NCBI GenBank assembly: GCA_003054665.1
Contig: QAYY01000002.1
Span: forward strand, 1 to 64,000
DNA: 64,000 bases
Origin: Opitutaceae bacterium EW11
GTDB taxonomy: Bacteria; Verrucomicrobiota; Verrucomicrobiia; Opitutales; Opitutaceae
Direction of reading: 5' to 3'
In this document: positions 25,722-33,889 of the stretch, one piece after another
Layout of the letters: every line of letters begins with the position of its first letter
Position numbering within the stretch: position 1 is the first letter of the stretch
Position numbers and translations under genes: made by a program
The notes under the pieces: generated by a model
Databases searched by the model: none
Seen by the model: the letters and a program-made list of their open reading frames with translations, nothing else
What the model was told of the DNA's origin: nothing

Positions 25722-26315
25722 ATGATCGGACTGCACGAAGGCAAAGGACCTGGCCCGAAGAAGAACACGGAGAAGGTTTTCTCGCTGCGGCTGTCCGTTG
25801 TCGGTTGTTCGCCGCGAATCTGGCGGCGGCTGCTGGTGCGGGAGAGCATGTGGCTCACGCGTTTGCACGACTGCATCCAGATCGCCTTCGACTGGTTCGA
25901 CTACCAGACGCACGTTTTCGCGCTCGACGACCTGAAGTACGGCAATCCCTTCCGCAAGGACGAGTTGGCGGTCGAAGACGACCGGGACGTGACGCTTGCC
26001 GATATCGACCTTGGGACGCGCGACCGGCTTTTCTACGAATACCATTTTGGCGAGGGCTGGCAGGTGGAGATCCGCGTCGAAAAAGCGGTTCCGCTGGAAA
26101 AGGGAGCCGCGTACCCCCTCTGCACCGGCGGAGAGCGCGCCGGACCTCCGGAAGACTGTGGAGGGCTGGAGGCTTACCACGACATGCTGGCGTGCATCAA
26201 GGAACCGAATACGGACCTCGGCCGCGAATGGCTCGAGTGGCTTGGCCCCAACTTCGATCCGGCGGTGTGCGATCTCGAGAAGATCAACAAGGCGCTGAGG
26301 AAGCTTGGGAAATAA
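25722..26315 (+). CDS. Plasmid pRiA4b ORF-3 family protein
   Basis: The 197-residue protein matches the pRiA4b ORF-3-like family: FSLRLSVVGCSPRIWRRLLV at the start of the domain, then LHDCIQIAFDWFDYQTHVF, RLFYEYHFGEGWQVEIRVEK, and the ending YPLCTGGERAGPPEDCGG followed by WLGPNFDPAVCDLEKIN. The biochemical function is unknown; members occur on plasmids and in accessory regions. The preferred start is ATG 25722; TTG 25686 is in frame upstream. The neighbouring low-GC leader and the family's mobile habits suggest acquired DNA, though the gene itself is GC-rich. Confidence 0.85.
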   Translation: MIGLHEGKGPGPKKNTEKVFSLRLSVVGCSPRIWRRLLVRESMWLTRLHDCIQIAFDWFDYQTHVFALDDLKYGNPFRKDELAVEDDRDVTLADIDLGTRDRLFYEYHFGEGWQVEIRVEKAVPLEKGAAYPLCTGGERAGPPEDCGGLEAYHDMLACIKEPNTDLGREWLEWLGPNFDPAVCDLEKINKALRKLGK

Positions 26316-26671
26316 CGGAGCGCCTGCCCGCTCTCAGCCTGCGCTTCTCCACGGGATAAGGTGCTCTGCAATTGCAGGCGTTTGGCAGAATCGTGCTGAA
26401 CGGCGGACCCGCTGTCCCGATGCTGGGGTTATGTCCACCTTCATCGACGCAACGCTTACCCCGGCGAACGTTCGGTGCGCGCGTCTCTCCAGAACGCGCG
26501 GCCGACTGAACCCGGGAGCACAGCTTCCGTCGGTCAAGGGCTGAGATTCCGCCGGGCGACGCTCCGGCGGCTCCGCATCCAAGCAGCCACTACGACGTGG
26601 CGAACCTCTCCGTCCGGAGGTGGGCTCGCCGCGTCCACCGCGAGTCATGCGCCCGGCCTTCGCGCGAATTC
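26316..26671. other. Intergenic region without recognisable gene
   Basis: 356 bases between the pRiA4b ORF-3 gene and the HExxH protein gene. I see only short stems (GCAATTGC near 26371, CGCCGGGCGACGCTCCGGCG near 26554) and no coding frame with protein-like composition. It might contain the promoter of the next gene but no clear -35/-10 pair stands out. Confidence 0.4.
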
Positions 26672-27544
26672 ATGAAGGCATTTCCGGTTTGGGTTTTGGT
26701 GTTGAACGCCGCTTTTGCGGCATGCTGCCCGGGCGGCGATCCCGTCTGGGCGTACCAGAAGCGGCTCGACGAACTTGACCGCCGGGCCCGCGCCGAGGGC
26801 GCGGTCCACTACCGCCAGGTTCTCGAATGCGCCTATTCGTCGAGCTGGCTGGACGTCCTGCTCGAGCAGAAGGCGGTCTACCGCTCCTGGCTCGCGTCGC
26901 GTTTTCCGATTTTCTCGCACTACGAACGGATGGAGCGGGAAATCCCGGTCGATTTCGAGGTGAGCCGCACGGTCGTGGACGGGATGACGGAGGCCGCGTC
27001 GTATTTTGTCGCGGCCGATCGGATACTTGTGCGCACCGTCGAAAACCCCGGACGTTCGCTCGTGCACGAATCGGGACATTCGCTGCAGCACGAACGGCTG
27101 GCGGAGCTCGGGAAGGACGCGACGGTTTGCGACCGAAGGCTGGCGAGGTTCGCGGCGAAACGGCGCGAGCCGCGGCTGGACTACCTGCTCCAGCAGGCCG
27201 AGTTCGAGGTGCGGCTCCAGGACCTGAATCGTTTCTACGCCGCGTTTCACGCCGGCACGCCGATCCTCACCCCGCAGGACGCGATCTGTGCGCTCGCCAT
27301 GATGGGGACGGAGGTGACGGCGGTGGATATCGAGAGCGCGCTGGCCGGCCTCCAGGTCTCGTGGCCTCCACCGGCGAGCAGGAAACTTCTGCGGCAGAGC
27401 TTGAAGAACGACGGCTTCACCCGCTCGGCCTTCGCCGACGCCTTCACGCTCAAGGAGCTGCTCGGGCTCGCTCGGCTGCGCTCTCGAGAACTCTACCTGA
27501 CGGTCCTGCAGAAGATCCTCTTCGAATCGCCGGCGCACCTCTAG
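26672..27544 (+). CDS. Secreted HExxH protein of unknown function
   Basis: The 290-residue protein starts with a signal peptide (MKAFPVWVLVLNAAFAACC); the cysteines at 18-19 could make it a lipoprotein, though the lipobox is poor. The central motif VHESGHSLQHE (His132-Glu133-x2-His136, third His140) fits a zincin active site, and an upstream strand (YFVAADRILVRTV) is compatible with that fold. The rest is helical and charged. I do not recognise a named peptidase family; the third histidine is only four residues after the second, unlike metzincins. A second HExxH membrane protein is encoded at 37402. The ATG at 26672 is chosen because it gives a proper signal peptide. Confidence 0.68.
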   Translation: MKAFPVWVLVLNAAFAACCPGGDPVWAYQKRLDELDRRARAEGAVHYRQVLECAYSSSWLDVLLEQKAVYRSWLASRFPIFSHYERMEREIPVDFEVSRTVVDGMTEAASYFVAADRILVRTVENPGRSLVHESGHSLQHERLAELGKDATVCDRRLARFAAKRREPRLDYLLQQAEFEVRLQDLNRFYAAFHAGTPILTPQDAICALAMMGTEVTAVDIESALAGLQVSWPPPASRKLLRQSLKNDGFTRSAFADAFTLKELLGLARLRSRELYLTVLQKILFESPAHL

Positions 27545-27589
27545 CACTGGCGCGGGGCCCTCCGGCAGAGATAGCCGGCTCGGGAGAAC

Positions 27590-28906
27590 TCACTCCACGA
27601 TGTCCGGTTTTGTCGGAAAGACGCCGGGTTTGATCGTGCGCGTGACGTTCACGAATTTCAGCCCTTCGGCGTCTTTGATCACGAGGTCCTTTTCGGCGGT
27701 GATCTCGACGTTTTCGAGCGTCACGTCGCGAATCTGGCTCTGAGGAAGCCCCACGATGCGTCCGGCATTCTTGCCGTTCTCGGCCACGACGTGATCGATC
27801 AGAATGCCCTGGATCGAGGGGATCTTTGTCGGGTCGCCTTTGAAGTCCGGACGGTTGTTGTCCACGTAGTTCAGATCGAGGATGATCGCGTTGGCCACCG
27901 CCTTCATCCGGATGTTCGTGTAGCGGACGTTTTCGACGGGACCGCCGGCGCCGATCATCGATTTGATGCGAATGCCGTTGTCCGTGCCTTCCAGGGTGCA
28001 GTTCCGAACCAGCATGTTGCGGACTCCGTCGGTCGTGCCGGAGCCGATGGAGATTCCGTGGCCGTGCTTGATCGTGCAGTCCTCGATCAGCACGTCGACG
28101 CCTCCGGATTTGATGACGATATCGTCGTCGCCGGTATCGATGTCGCAGTGGTGGATGTGCGCACGGGTGACCGGCCCCGGATCGATCGCGTCGGTGTTCG
28201 GCGCGTCAAACGGGGCACGCACCTTCACGCGCTCGATCGTCAGGTCGACGATGTTGCGGGGCACGAGGTGAAACATCGGCGAGTTGGTCAGGGTGATATC
28301 GGAAACGAGCAGACGTTCGCATCCGCTGATCACCACGAGGTGCGGCCGCCTGAAGACCACCCGGCCCGGGCTCTTTCGCGCCGCGCGTTCGGACCAGGCC
28401 CACCAAAGAGCGCCGTTGCCGTCGATCTTGCCCGTGCCGGTGAGGGCGACGTCGTGGAGTTTCTTGCCCGTGATGAGCGGCGCCGGCGTCCGCGCCTTGC
28501 TCGCCTCCTGCTGCGAAGCCAACGAGGAGGGATCCGGCATGCCGTAGGCCGAAAATGTATCCGGCGCCTGGATCACCGCGCCTTCGGATAGGTGAAGCTC
28601 CAGCGAGGAGCAAAGCGCGAAGGGCAGGGTGCGGAAGACGCCAGCCGGCACCACGAGTTTGCCGCCACCGGCCTTTTCGACGGCGGCGATCGCTTTTTCA
28701 AACGCCTCCGTGTTCAGCGTCTTGCCGTCGCCGACGGCGCCGAAGTCCGAAAGCTGGAAGGTGCGGGCGGGGATCTGCGGAAGCGCCGGTTTCACGTGCT
28801 CGGCGCTGGAGACGTCGACCGGTGCCGCGGGAGAAAGGGACGGGGAAAGCGTCGAGAAGACGCCGAGCGCGGCCAGGGCCGCGAAGCTGCGTGCAAGAGA
28901 ATTCAT
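27590..28906 (-). CDS. Secreted glycoside hydrolase family 28 (polygalacturonase-like)
   Basis: The 438-residue protein has a signal peptide (to about SPAA, residue 28), an N-terminal FGAVGDGKTLNTEAFEKAI segment typical of pectate-lyase-like beta-helices, and all four GH28 signatures in order: NTDAIDPG, DTGDDDIVIKSG with the catalytic aspartates, GHGISIGSG with the conserved histidine, and GIRIKS. It should hydrolyse galacturonan or rhamnogalacturonan backbones in the periplasm or outside the cell. It is one of two GH28 genes here (other at 61053) and fits the PL22 and symporter genes functionally. It is convergent with the HExxH gene. Confidence 0.94.
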   Translation of the reverse strand: MNSLARSFAALAALGVFSTLSPSLSPAAPVDVSSAEHVKPALPQIPARTFQLSDFGAVGDGKTLNTEAFEKAIAAVEKAGGGKLVVPAGVFRTLPFALCSSLELHLSEGAVIQAPDTFSAYGMPDPSSLASQQEASKARTPAPLITGKKLHDVALTGTGKIDGNGALWWAWSERAARKSPGRVVFRRPHLVVISGCERLLVSDITLTNSPMFHLVPRNIVDLTIERVKVRAPFDAPNTDAIDPGPVTRAHIHHCDIDTGDDDIVIKSGGVDVLIEDCTIKHGHGISIGSGTTDGVRNMLVRNCTLEGTDNGIRIKSMIGAGGPVENVRYTNIRMKAVANAIILDLNYVDNNRPDFKGDPTKIPSIQGILIDHVVAENGKNAGRIVGLPQSQIRDVTLENVEITAEKDLVIKDAEGLKFVNVTRTIKPGVFPTKPDIVE

Positions 28907-29060
28907 GGGGTGGGTAGGGAGCGGGAGACGGCGGCGGAACGGTCGAGTTACGCTCCGAACGCAAATTTACGGACACATGTCCGCAGAGCGAGCCCGTTTC
29001 GCACCAGGCGATGCGGTCGTGGTTGTGGCGCGGCGCCCCCTCGTCCGCCGCCCCGCGCGA

Positions 29061-30749
29061 TCAAACCCGGGCGTGCCCGGAGAGTTCGTTTTTCAGGGCC
29101 ATGCAGAACTCGTGGGCCTGCGCTTCGAAGGCTCTCAGATTGAAACTCGGGAATACCCGCTCCCGGATCACCTGCCAGGCGGCGGTTTCCTCGACCGGCG
29201 GGCAGGCGTCTTTCGGCGTGTCGCCGCAATAGCCGACGTGATTGTGCAGGCAGATCTGCCGGGCGAGCGAGACCACCGCGACCATGTCGCGATCCCCCGG
29301 CGCCTCCGCCGGCGTATTCACATAGCGGATCACGTTGGTGTAGACCGCGGGCAGTCCGTGGGCCTGGGCGAAGTTGCCGCCGATTTCCTGGGTGGTGCAG
29401 CCGATGAATTTCTTCTCCGCCTCCTGCAGCGAAATGCCGGCCATGTCCGCGTACTGCACGATGGTCGGAAAACCGAAGGGGTAGAGTTTGACGAGGAGCA
29501 GTTTCCCCAGGTCGTGCAGCAGTCCCGCGGTGTAAGCGTTGGGTTCGATGTCCTTGAACTCGAGCGCGGTGGCGGCGTATTGGGCGAGCCGGCCGACGCC
29601 GACGAGAAACATCCAAAACTGGGCCCAGGTGATCGGCGGGCAGCGCATGTGGCGGTCTGGAATGCTCGGCAGGCTTTTCGCGAGCGCGCTGAGCCGAAGG
29701 TTCCCCAGCAAGCCCACGGCGGTGCGGGGATCCTCCAGCGAGTTCATGTCGTCGCGCTCGAGCTTGTTGGCGGCGATCAGCACCTGGGCGGAGAGGCTCG
29801 GATCCTTGCTCACCAGATCCATCAGGTGGGTGAGGTGGGTCGTCTTCGTGTCGGACGCCATGAGGAAGGCGGCCGCGACGTTGTCCATCGCCGGGCACGC
29901 GAGAAGGGTTTCCACCTGCTGTGCGACGAGCGACGCCTCCACCACGGGGCCGCGGCTGACGTCGGCAAACTCCCATCGCGAGCGTTCCTCCGACTCCTCC
30001 TTCGCGCGGCGGTCCTGGTCGGACATCAGACCGTCGGGAATGTAGTCGGGGTGGAGATGGCAGTGGATCAGGTTCGAGACGTACGCCAGCTGCTCCTTCG
30101 CCATTTTGAAAGGTTCCCAATTCCCCGACTCCGCCATCGCGAGCAGGTACTGGAGGTATTCAACGACTGCCCACACGCCGGCGGTTTCGGCGGGCTCGAT
30201 CAGGCCGTTGAGCTTGATCTGGGTTTGGACGCGGTCCTGGACTTCGGGGCAGTCGGAGAAGAAGGGGATGCTCTCTTCCAGGGAGTGCCGCAGGTTCTCG
30301 CGCATCCCGGCCAGCTCCTCCGGCTTCAGGCCCGTCAGTTTGCAGAAGGATTTTTCCTCCTCGAAGTGGAGGTTGCGCCAAGGATTCGCCAGGGCCTTGG
30401 CGATCTCCTGGCTGATCGCCTCGTCGCTGTACGGCTTGATCAGGTAATTCTGCACGCCCACCGAGAGCGTCTTCTTGATCACGTCGTGGTGGTTGACCGC
30501 GGTGTAGGCGACGATCGGCACCTGTTTCGTGAGCGGGTCCAGTCTGACCCGCTGGATGAAATGGAGGCCGTTTTCCCCGGGCAGCTTGAGCTCGGCGAAT
30601 ACAAGATCGATGAGCAGCAATTCGTGGAGAAGCTTCCACGCATCCTGGACGTTGGTCGCCACCACGCAGCGATGGTCTCCCCGCGCCAAGATGCCCTGCA
30701 GGGCACGACTGGCGACCTCACTGTCGTCGAGGAGGAGGATGTTGGCCAT
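29061..30749 (-). CDS. Response regulator with HDOD output domain, receiver Asp replaced by Glu
   Basis: The 562-residue cytoplasmic protein has an N-terminal CheY-like receiver (residues 1-120: LLLDDSEVA with acidic Asp8 and Asp9, Thr83, Lys105 in LIKPYS). A linker of about 150 residues includes a helical stretch and a possible metal-binding HCHLHPDY. The HDOD domain lies at about 275-490 (LLACPAMDNVAAAF, VSKDPSLSAQVLIAANK, YTAGLLHDLGKLLL). The usual phosphoacceptor Asp is Glu53 (FAELKLPGENG), so phosphorylation is unlikely and the protein may be locked in one state. HDOD proteins act in signalling and stress control. It is encoded singly. Confidence 0.9.
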   Translation of the reverse strand: MANILLLDDSEVASRALQGILARGDHRCVVATNVQDAWKLLHELLLIDLVFAELKLPGENGLHFIQRVRLDPLTKQVPIVAYTAVNHHDVIKKTLSVGVQNYLIKPYSDEAISQEIAKALANPWRNLHFEEEKSFCKLTGLKPEELAGMRENLRHSLEESIPFFSDCPEVQDRVQTQIKLNGLIEPAETAGVWAVVEYLQYLLAMAESGNWEPFKMAKEQLAYVSNLIHCHLHPDYIPDGLMSDQDRRAKEESEERSRWEFADVSRGPVVEASLVAQQVETLLACPAMDNVAAAFLMASDTKTTHLTHLMDLVSKDPSLSAQVLIAANKLERDDMNSLEDPRTAVGLLGNLRLSALAKSLPSIPDRHMRCPPITWAQFWMFLVGVGRLAQYAATALEFKDIEPNAYTAGLLHDLGKLLLVKLYPFGFPTIVQYADMAGISLQEAEKKFIGCTTQEIGGNFAQAHGLPAVYTNVIRYVNTPAEAPGDRDMVAVVSLARQICLHNHVGYCGDTPKDACPPVEETAAWQVIRERVFPSFNLRAFEAQAHEFCMALKNELSGHARV

Positions 30750-30958
30750 GGGGAGGGCCGGGGAAGCGGGGGAGCGCCTGCGCGAACAGGTTCTCTTTCA
30801 CAGTTCTTCGACACGGCGGCAAGGCGGGTTGAGTGTGAATACACGCTCGAGCTCCCTCGAGGCCCGGAGTCTCCGCCGCGAGTATGCACACGCCGTTGGG
30901 AGTGTGCTGGCGTTTACTTTCGTCGCAACCAGCTGGAATTCAGCGACTAGGGATGGTG

Positions 30959-32122
30959 TCAACGGCGGGCGCCGAGTTGATGGTCGAGCCAGGTGAACGC
31001 CTCGTCCTGCATCTCGATCCCGAAACTGTGCGGCACGTCCCAGAACCGGGTCGTGAGCCGGTCGTCGGCCTGCTGGCTGGACCAGACCGCGTGCAATTGA
31101 CGGAACGCCTCCTCCACGACCGGCACGGGGAAGAGTTTGTCCTGCCTGCCGGCCAGAACGAGGAGGGGCTTGGGGCAGGCGATCGAGACCATGTCGGGAT
31201 AATCCAAATACCGGGAGAGTCCCGGATGCGTCATCGTGTAGGAGGAGCCGCCGCGGGTGAGATTGCCGCCGGGCTGGAGCAGTCCTTTCAACGTTCCCAT
31301 CCAACAAATGGATACTGCCGCCGAGATGTGTTCCGAGAGCGCCGCGACCTGGCAGGACCGGAAACCGCCCATGGACCATCCGAGCGAACCGACGCGCCGC
31401 GGGTCCACCTCCGGGCGCGTGGCGAGAAACTCCGCGGCCCGCAGGTCCTCCCAGGCGATCAGCCCGGCGAACGACGAACCCAGGTTGAGCAGGTTGCTCG
31501 AGATCGCCTGCTGGCCGTCGTAGCCGCCGCCTCCGCGATCGCCCCAGTTCAGCGCGTCGACGGAGAGACAGACGTAGCCGCGCTTCGCGAGCTCGTCGCC
31601 GACGAAGCGGCCGCCGTAGCCCTTTGCCGCCCACTCGCGCGCCGCCGCGAGTTTGTCCGAACTGCGCAGCGGCTCGATCGTCTTTTCCTTGCCGATGTCG
31701 AAACGCGCGCCGTGGTCGTGCAGCAATAGCACGGCGGGAAAGGGTCCCTTGCCCTTCGGCACGGTCATCAGCGCGAGGACCCGGCTGTCGCCTGTGAGCT
31801 GGAGGACGATTTCCCGCGCGACGTAGCTCCCGCGGTCTTCCTCGGCGCGGACGACCGGCGCGAAATCGACCGCGGGCGGAGGCGCGAGCAGGGCGTCGAC
31901 GAGCTTCTGGCGCGCAGCGTTTTTCCATGCGCCGAAGTCCGGGAAACTCCCGGAATTCCAGGAAAACGGATACGTCTGGCGCGCGGCCAGCGCTTCGCGG
32001 AACACGGGCAGATTGGAGGTCACGCCGGGGCTCTGGAAGGCGGTGGACGGCGTGTCGGCGCGAAGCACACACCCTGCGGCGAGGGCGAGTGCAGCGGAGC
32101 ATAAGGCGGGAAAACTGCGCAT
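30959..32122 (-). CDS. Secreted alpha/beta hydrolase
   Basis: The 387-residue protein has a signal peptide (MRSFPALCSAALALAAGCVL), an alpha/beta-hydrolase core with oxyanion-region VLLLHDHGARFDIG, nucleophile elbow LGWSMGGF, acid-region LVLAGRQDKLFPV and catalytic-histidine region VPHSFGIEMQDEAF. The overall arrangement is that of dienelactone-hydrolase- or acetyl-xylan-esterase-like proteins of the Planctomycetes/Verrucomicrobia type (prefix with RQKLVDALLAPP). A role in removing acetyl or methyl groups from plant polysaccharide is plausible given the GH28 and PL22 genes, but the substrate is not shown by the sequence. Start ATG 32122 places the signal peptide correctly. Confidence 0.85.
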   Translation of the reverse strand: MRSFPALCSAALALAAGCVLRADTPSTAFQSPGVTSNLPVFREALAARQTYPFSWNSGSFPDFGAWKNAARQKLVDALLAPPPAVDFAPVVRAEEDRGSYVAREIVLQLTGDSRVLALMTVPKGKGPFPAVLLLHDHGARFDIGKEKTIEPLRSSDKLAAAREWAAKGYGGRFVGDELAKRGYVCLSVDALNWGDRGGGGYDGQQAISSNLLNLGSSFAGLIAWEDLRAAEFLATRPEVDPRRVGSLGWSMGGFRSCQVAALSEHISAAVSICWMGTLKGLLQPGGNLTRGGSSYTMTHPGLSRYLDYPDMVSIACPKPLLVLAGRQDKLFPVPVVEEAFRQLHAVWSSQQADDRLTTRFWDVPHSFGIEMQDEAFTWLDHQLGARR

Positions 32123-32246
32123 GGGATGGGGCGGGAGTCTCCGATCCAGTCCGTGCGGCCGCGGAGCCGCAAGCGTTTGAGAATCACGCTGGAGGCGGGG
32201 TGGCGCTCCCGTGCGGCGACCGTTCCGCGGCGCCTGCGGACGGACT

Positions 32247-33656
32247 CTACACCGACTCGGGCGAAACGAGATATTCGGTTGGAGCGGCAGCCGCGGGCTG
32301 AGCCACGTGGGCACGGCTTTGTTTCGCGTGCTGTACCCAACGCCGGAGCTTCCACCGGCGGTACATCATCACGCCGCGAGTCCATTCGTCGAGCGTCATG
32401 GCAATCCAGATACCGACCAATCCCCAGCCGAAATGCAGGCCGAGCAGCCAGGCGAGCGGAACCCACACGCACCACATGGAGAGCATCGCCATGCGGATGG
32501 GGAAACCGACGTCGCCGGTCGCCCGGAGCGAGTTGATCACCACCAGGTTGAAGACGCGGCCCACCTCCAGAACGATCGCGATGCGCAGCAGCACGATCGA
32601 GCCGTGGATGATCGTGGGGTTGCTGGTGAAGAGGCGGATCGCCCACGGACCCGCGGCGGCCACGACGAGGATCGCGCCGAACGCGGTGATCAGGCCGGTG
32701 CGCAGGCTCTTCAGAAGCTCGCGGTAGGCGACGTCGAACTCGCCTGCGCCGACCAGGTGACCGATGAGGATTTCCGTTCCCAGCCCGATGGAAATGCTGA
32801 AGAGCATCACGAGACGCTGGAGCTGCAGCGTGTAGGATTGGGTGGCGAGGCTGTCGGCGCCGAGTTTCGCGACGAACGTCGTCACGAGCATGAAGGCGAG
32901 CCAGTAGCAGAGATTCTCGCCGGCCGCGGGCAGACCGAAGCGGAGGATGCGGCCGACCTTGTCGCGCTGGACGCGGAGAAAATCCGAGGCGCCGAGCGTG
33001 ATGTGGGTCCGATGCCGGAGCAGGATCCAGAGAGCGGTGCAGGAGCAAATCCGGCTGATGACGCTGGAGAGCGCCACGCCGAACACGCCCAGCTTCGGGC
33101 AGCCGAACAGGCCGAAGAGCGTGATGCAGTTGCCGGCGACGTTGAGCACGTTCTGCAGCACCGCGACGTACATCGCATCCCGGGTGAACTTGTTCGCGCG
33201 GAGCACGGCGGCGATCGACATGCCCATCGCCTCGAGGAAGAGCGAACCGCCCATCAGCGACAGAAACGGCAGGCCGTACTGCATGAGGTCGTCGGGCAGC
33301 TGCATCGCGCGCAGCAGCGGGGCGGCGCCCGCGCACACCAGGATGCTCGCGATGATTCCGAGCCAGGTGTTCACCGCGATGGCGGTGCGGGTGATATCAC
33401 GGGCCCCGGCGTGGTCCCGCGCTCCCAGATGGTGGGTGAGCACGATGCTGGCGCCGATGCCGACGAAATTGAAGATGATCAGAAAGAGGATGATCAGCTG
33501 GTTCGCCACGCCGAGCGCGGCCACCGCGCCGTCGGAAACATGGCTGACCATGAACGTATCCACGGTGCCGATCAGCATGCGCAGCGCCTGTTCGACGAAG
33601 ATCGGCCATGCGATGGCGAGAAGCTTGGGTTGTGGTGCAGTGGATACCTGGCTCAT
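32247..33656 (-). CDS. MATE family efflux transporter
   Basis: The 469-residue inner-membrane protein has about twelve hydrophobic segments and MATE hallmarks: an N-terminal AWPIFVEQALRMLIGTVDTF with MVSHVSDGAVAALGVANQL, followed by VGIGASIVLTHHLGARD in the next segment, and the second-half repeat AGENLCYWLAFMLVTTFVAK with IGLGTEILIGHLVGAGEFD. It would export cationic or other organic compounds by Na+ or H+ antiport. No regulator is adjacent. The C-terminus is cytoplasmic and charged. Start ATG 33656. Confidence 0.93.
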   Translation of the reverse strand: MSQVSTAPQPKLLAIAWPIFVEQALRMLIGTVDTFMVSHVSDGAVAALGVANQLIILFLIIFNFVGIGASIVLTHHLGARDHAGARDITRTAIAVNTWLGIIASILVCAGAAPLLRAMQLPDDLMQYGLPFLSLMGGSLFLEAMGMSIAAVLRANKFTRDAMYVAVLQNVLNVAGNCITLFGLFGCPKLGVFGVALSSVISRICSCTALWILLRHRTHITLGASDFLRVQRDKVGRILRFGLPAAGENLCYWLAFMLVTTFVAKLGADSLATQSYTLQLQRLVMLFSISIGLGTEILIGHLVGAGEFDVAYRELLKSLRTGLITAFGAILVVAAAGPWAIRLFTSNPTIIHGSIVLLRIAIVLEVGRVFNLVVINSLRATGDVGFPIRMAMLSMWCVWVPLAWLLGLHFGWGLVGIWIAMTLDEWTRGVMMYRRWKLRRWVQHAKQSRAHVAQPAAAAPTEYLVSPESV

Positions 33657-33889
33657 GGCGAGAACCGGTCATTAGCGCCAAAATGGTCGAGCAAGTAAAT
33701 CTGTGAACGGACCGCTCAACGCTATCAGTTGAGTAAGGCCCGGTTACGCTGAACGACGCCGGCGTGTCGGCGGTTGCCTCCCGGTCGTACGGAGGGGGGC
33801 CTTCGCGACGGTTCATCTCAACCAGCTGCGGTGTAACAGGTTGAGATGGACGTGCCTTCGGTCCGCGCCGCAGGCTCCGTCGCCGAGGT

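Noticed and set aside
28629-30950. Very long open frame on the plus strand (about 770 codons) opposite GH28 and the HDOD regulator
   Set aside because: It is antisense to two proteins with complete family motifs; the translation is Arg/Val/Gly-rich without domains. High GC makes such shadows common.
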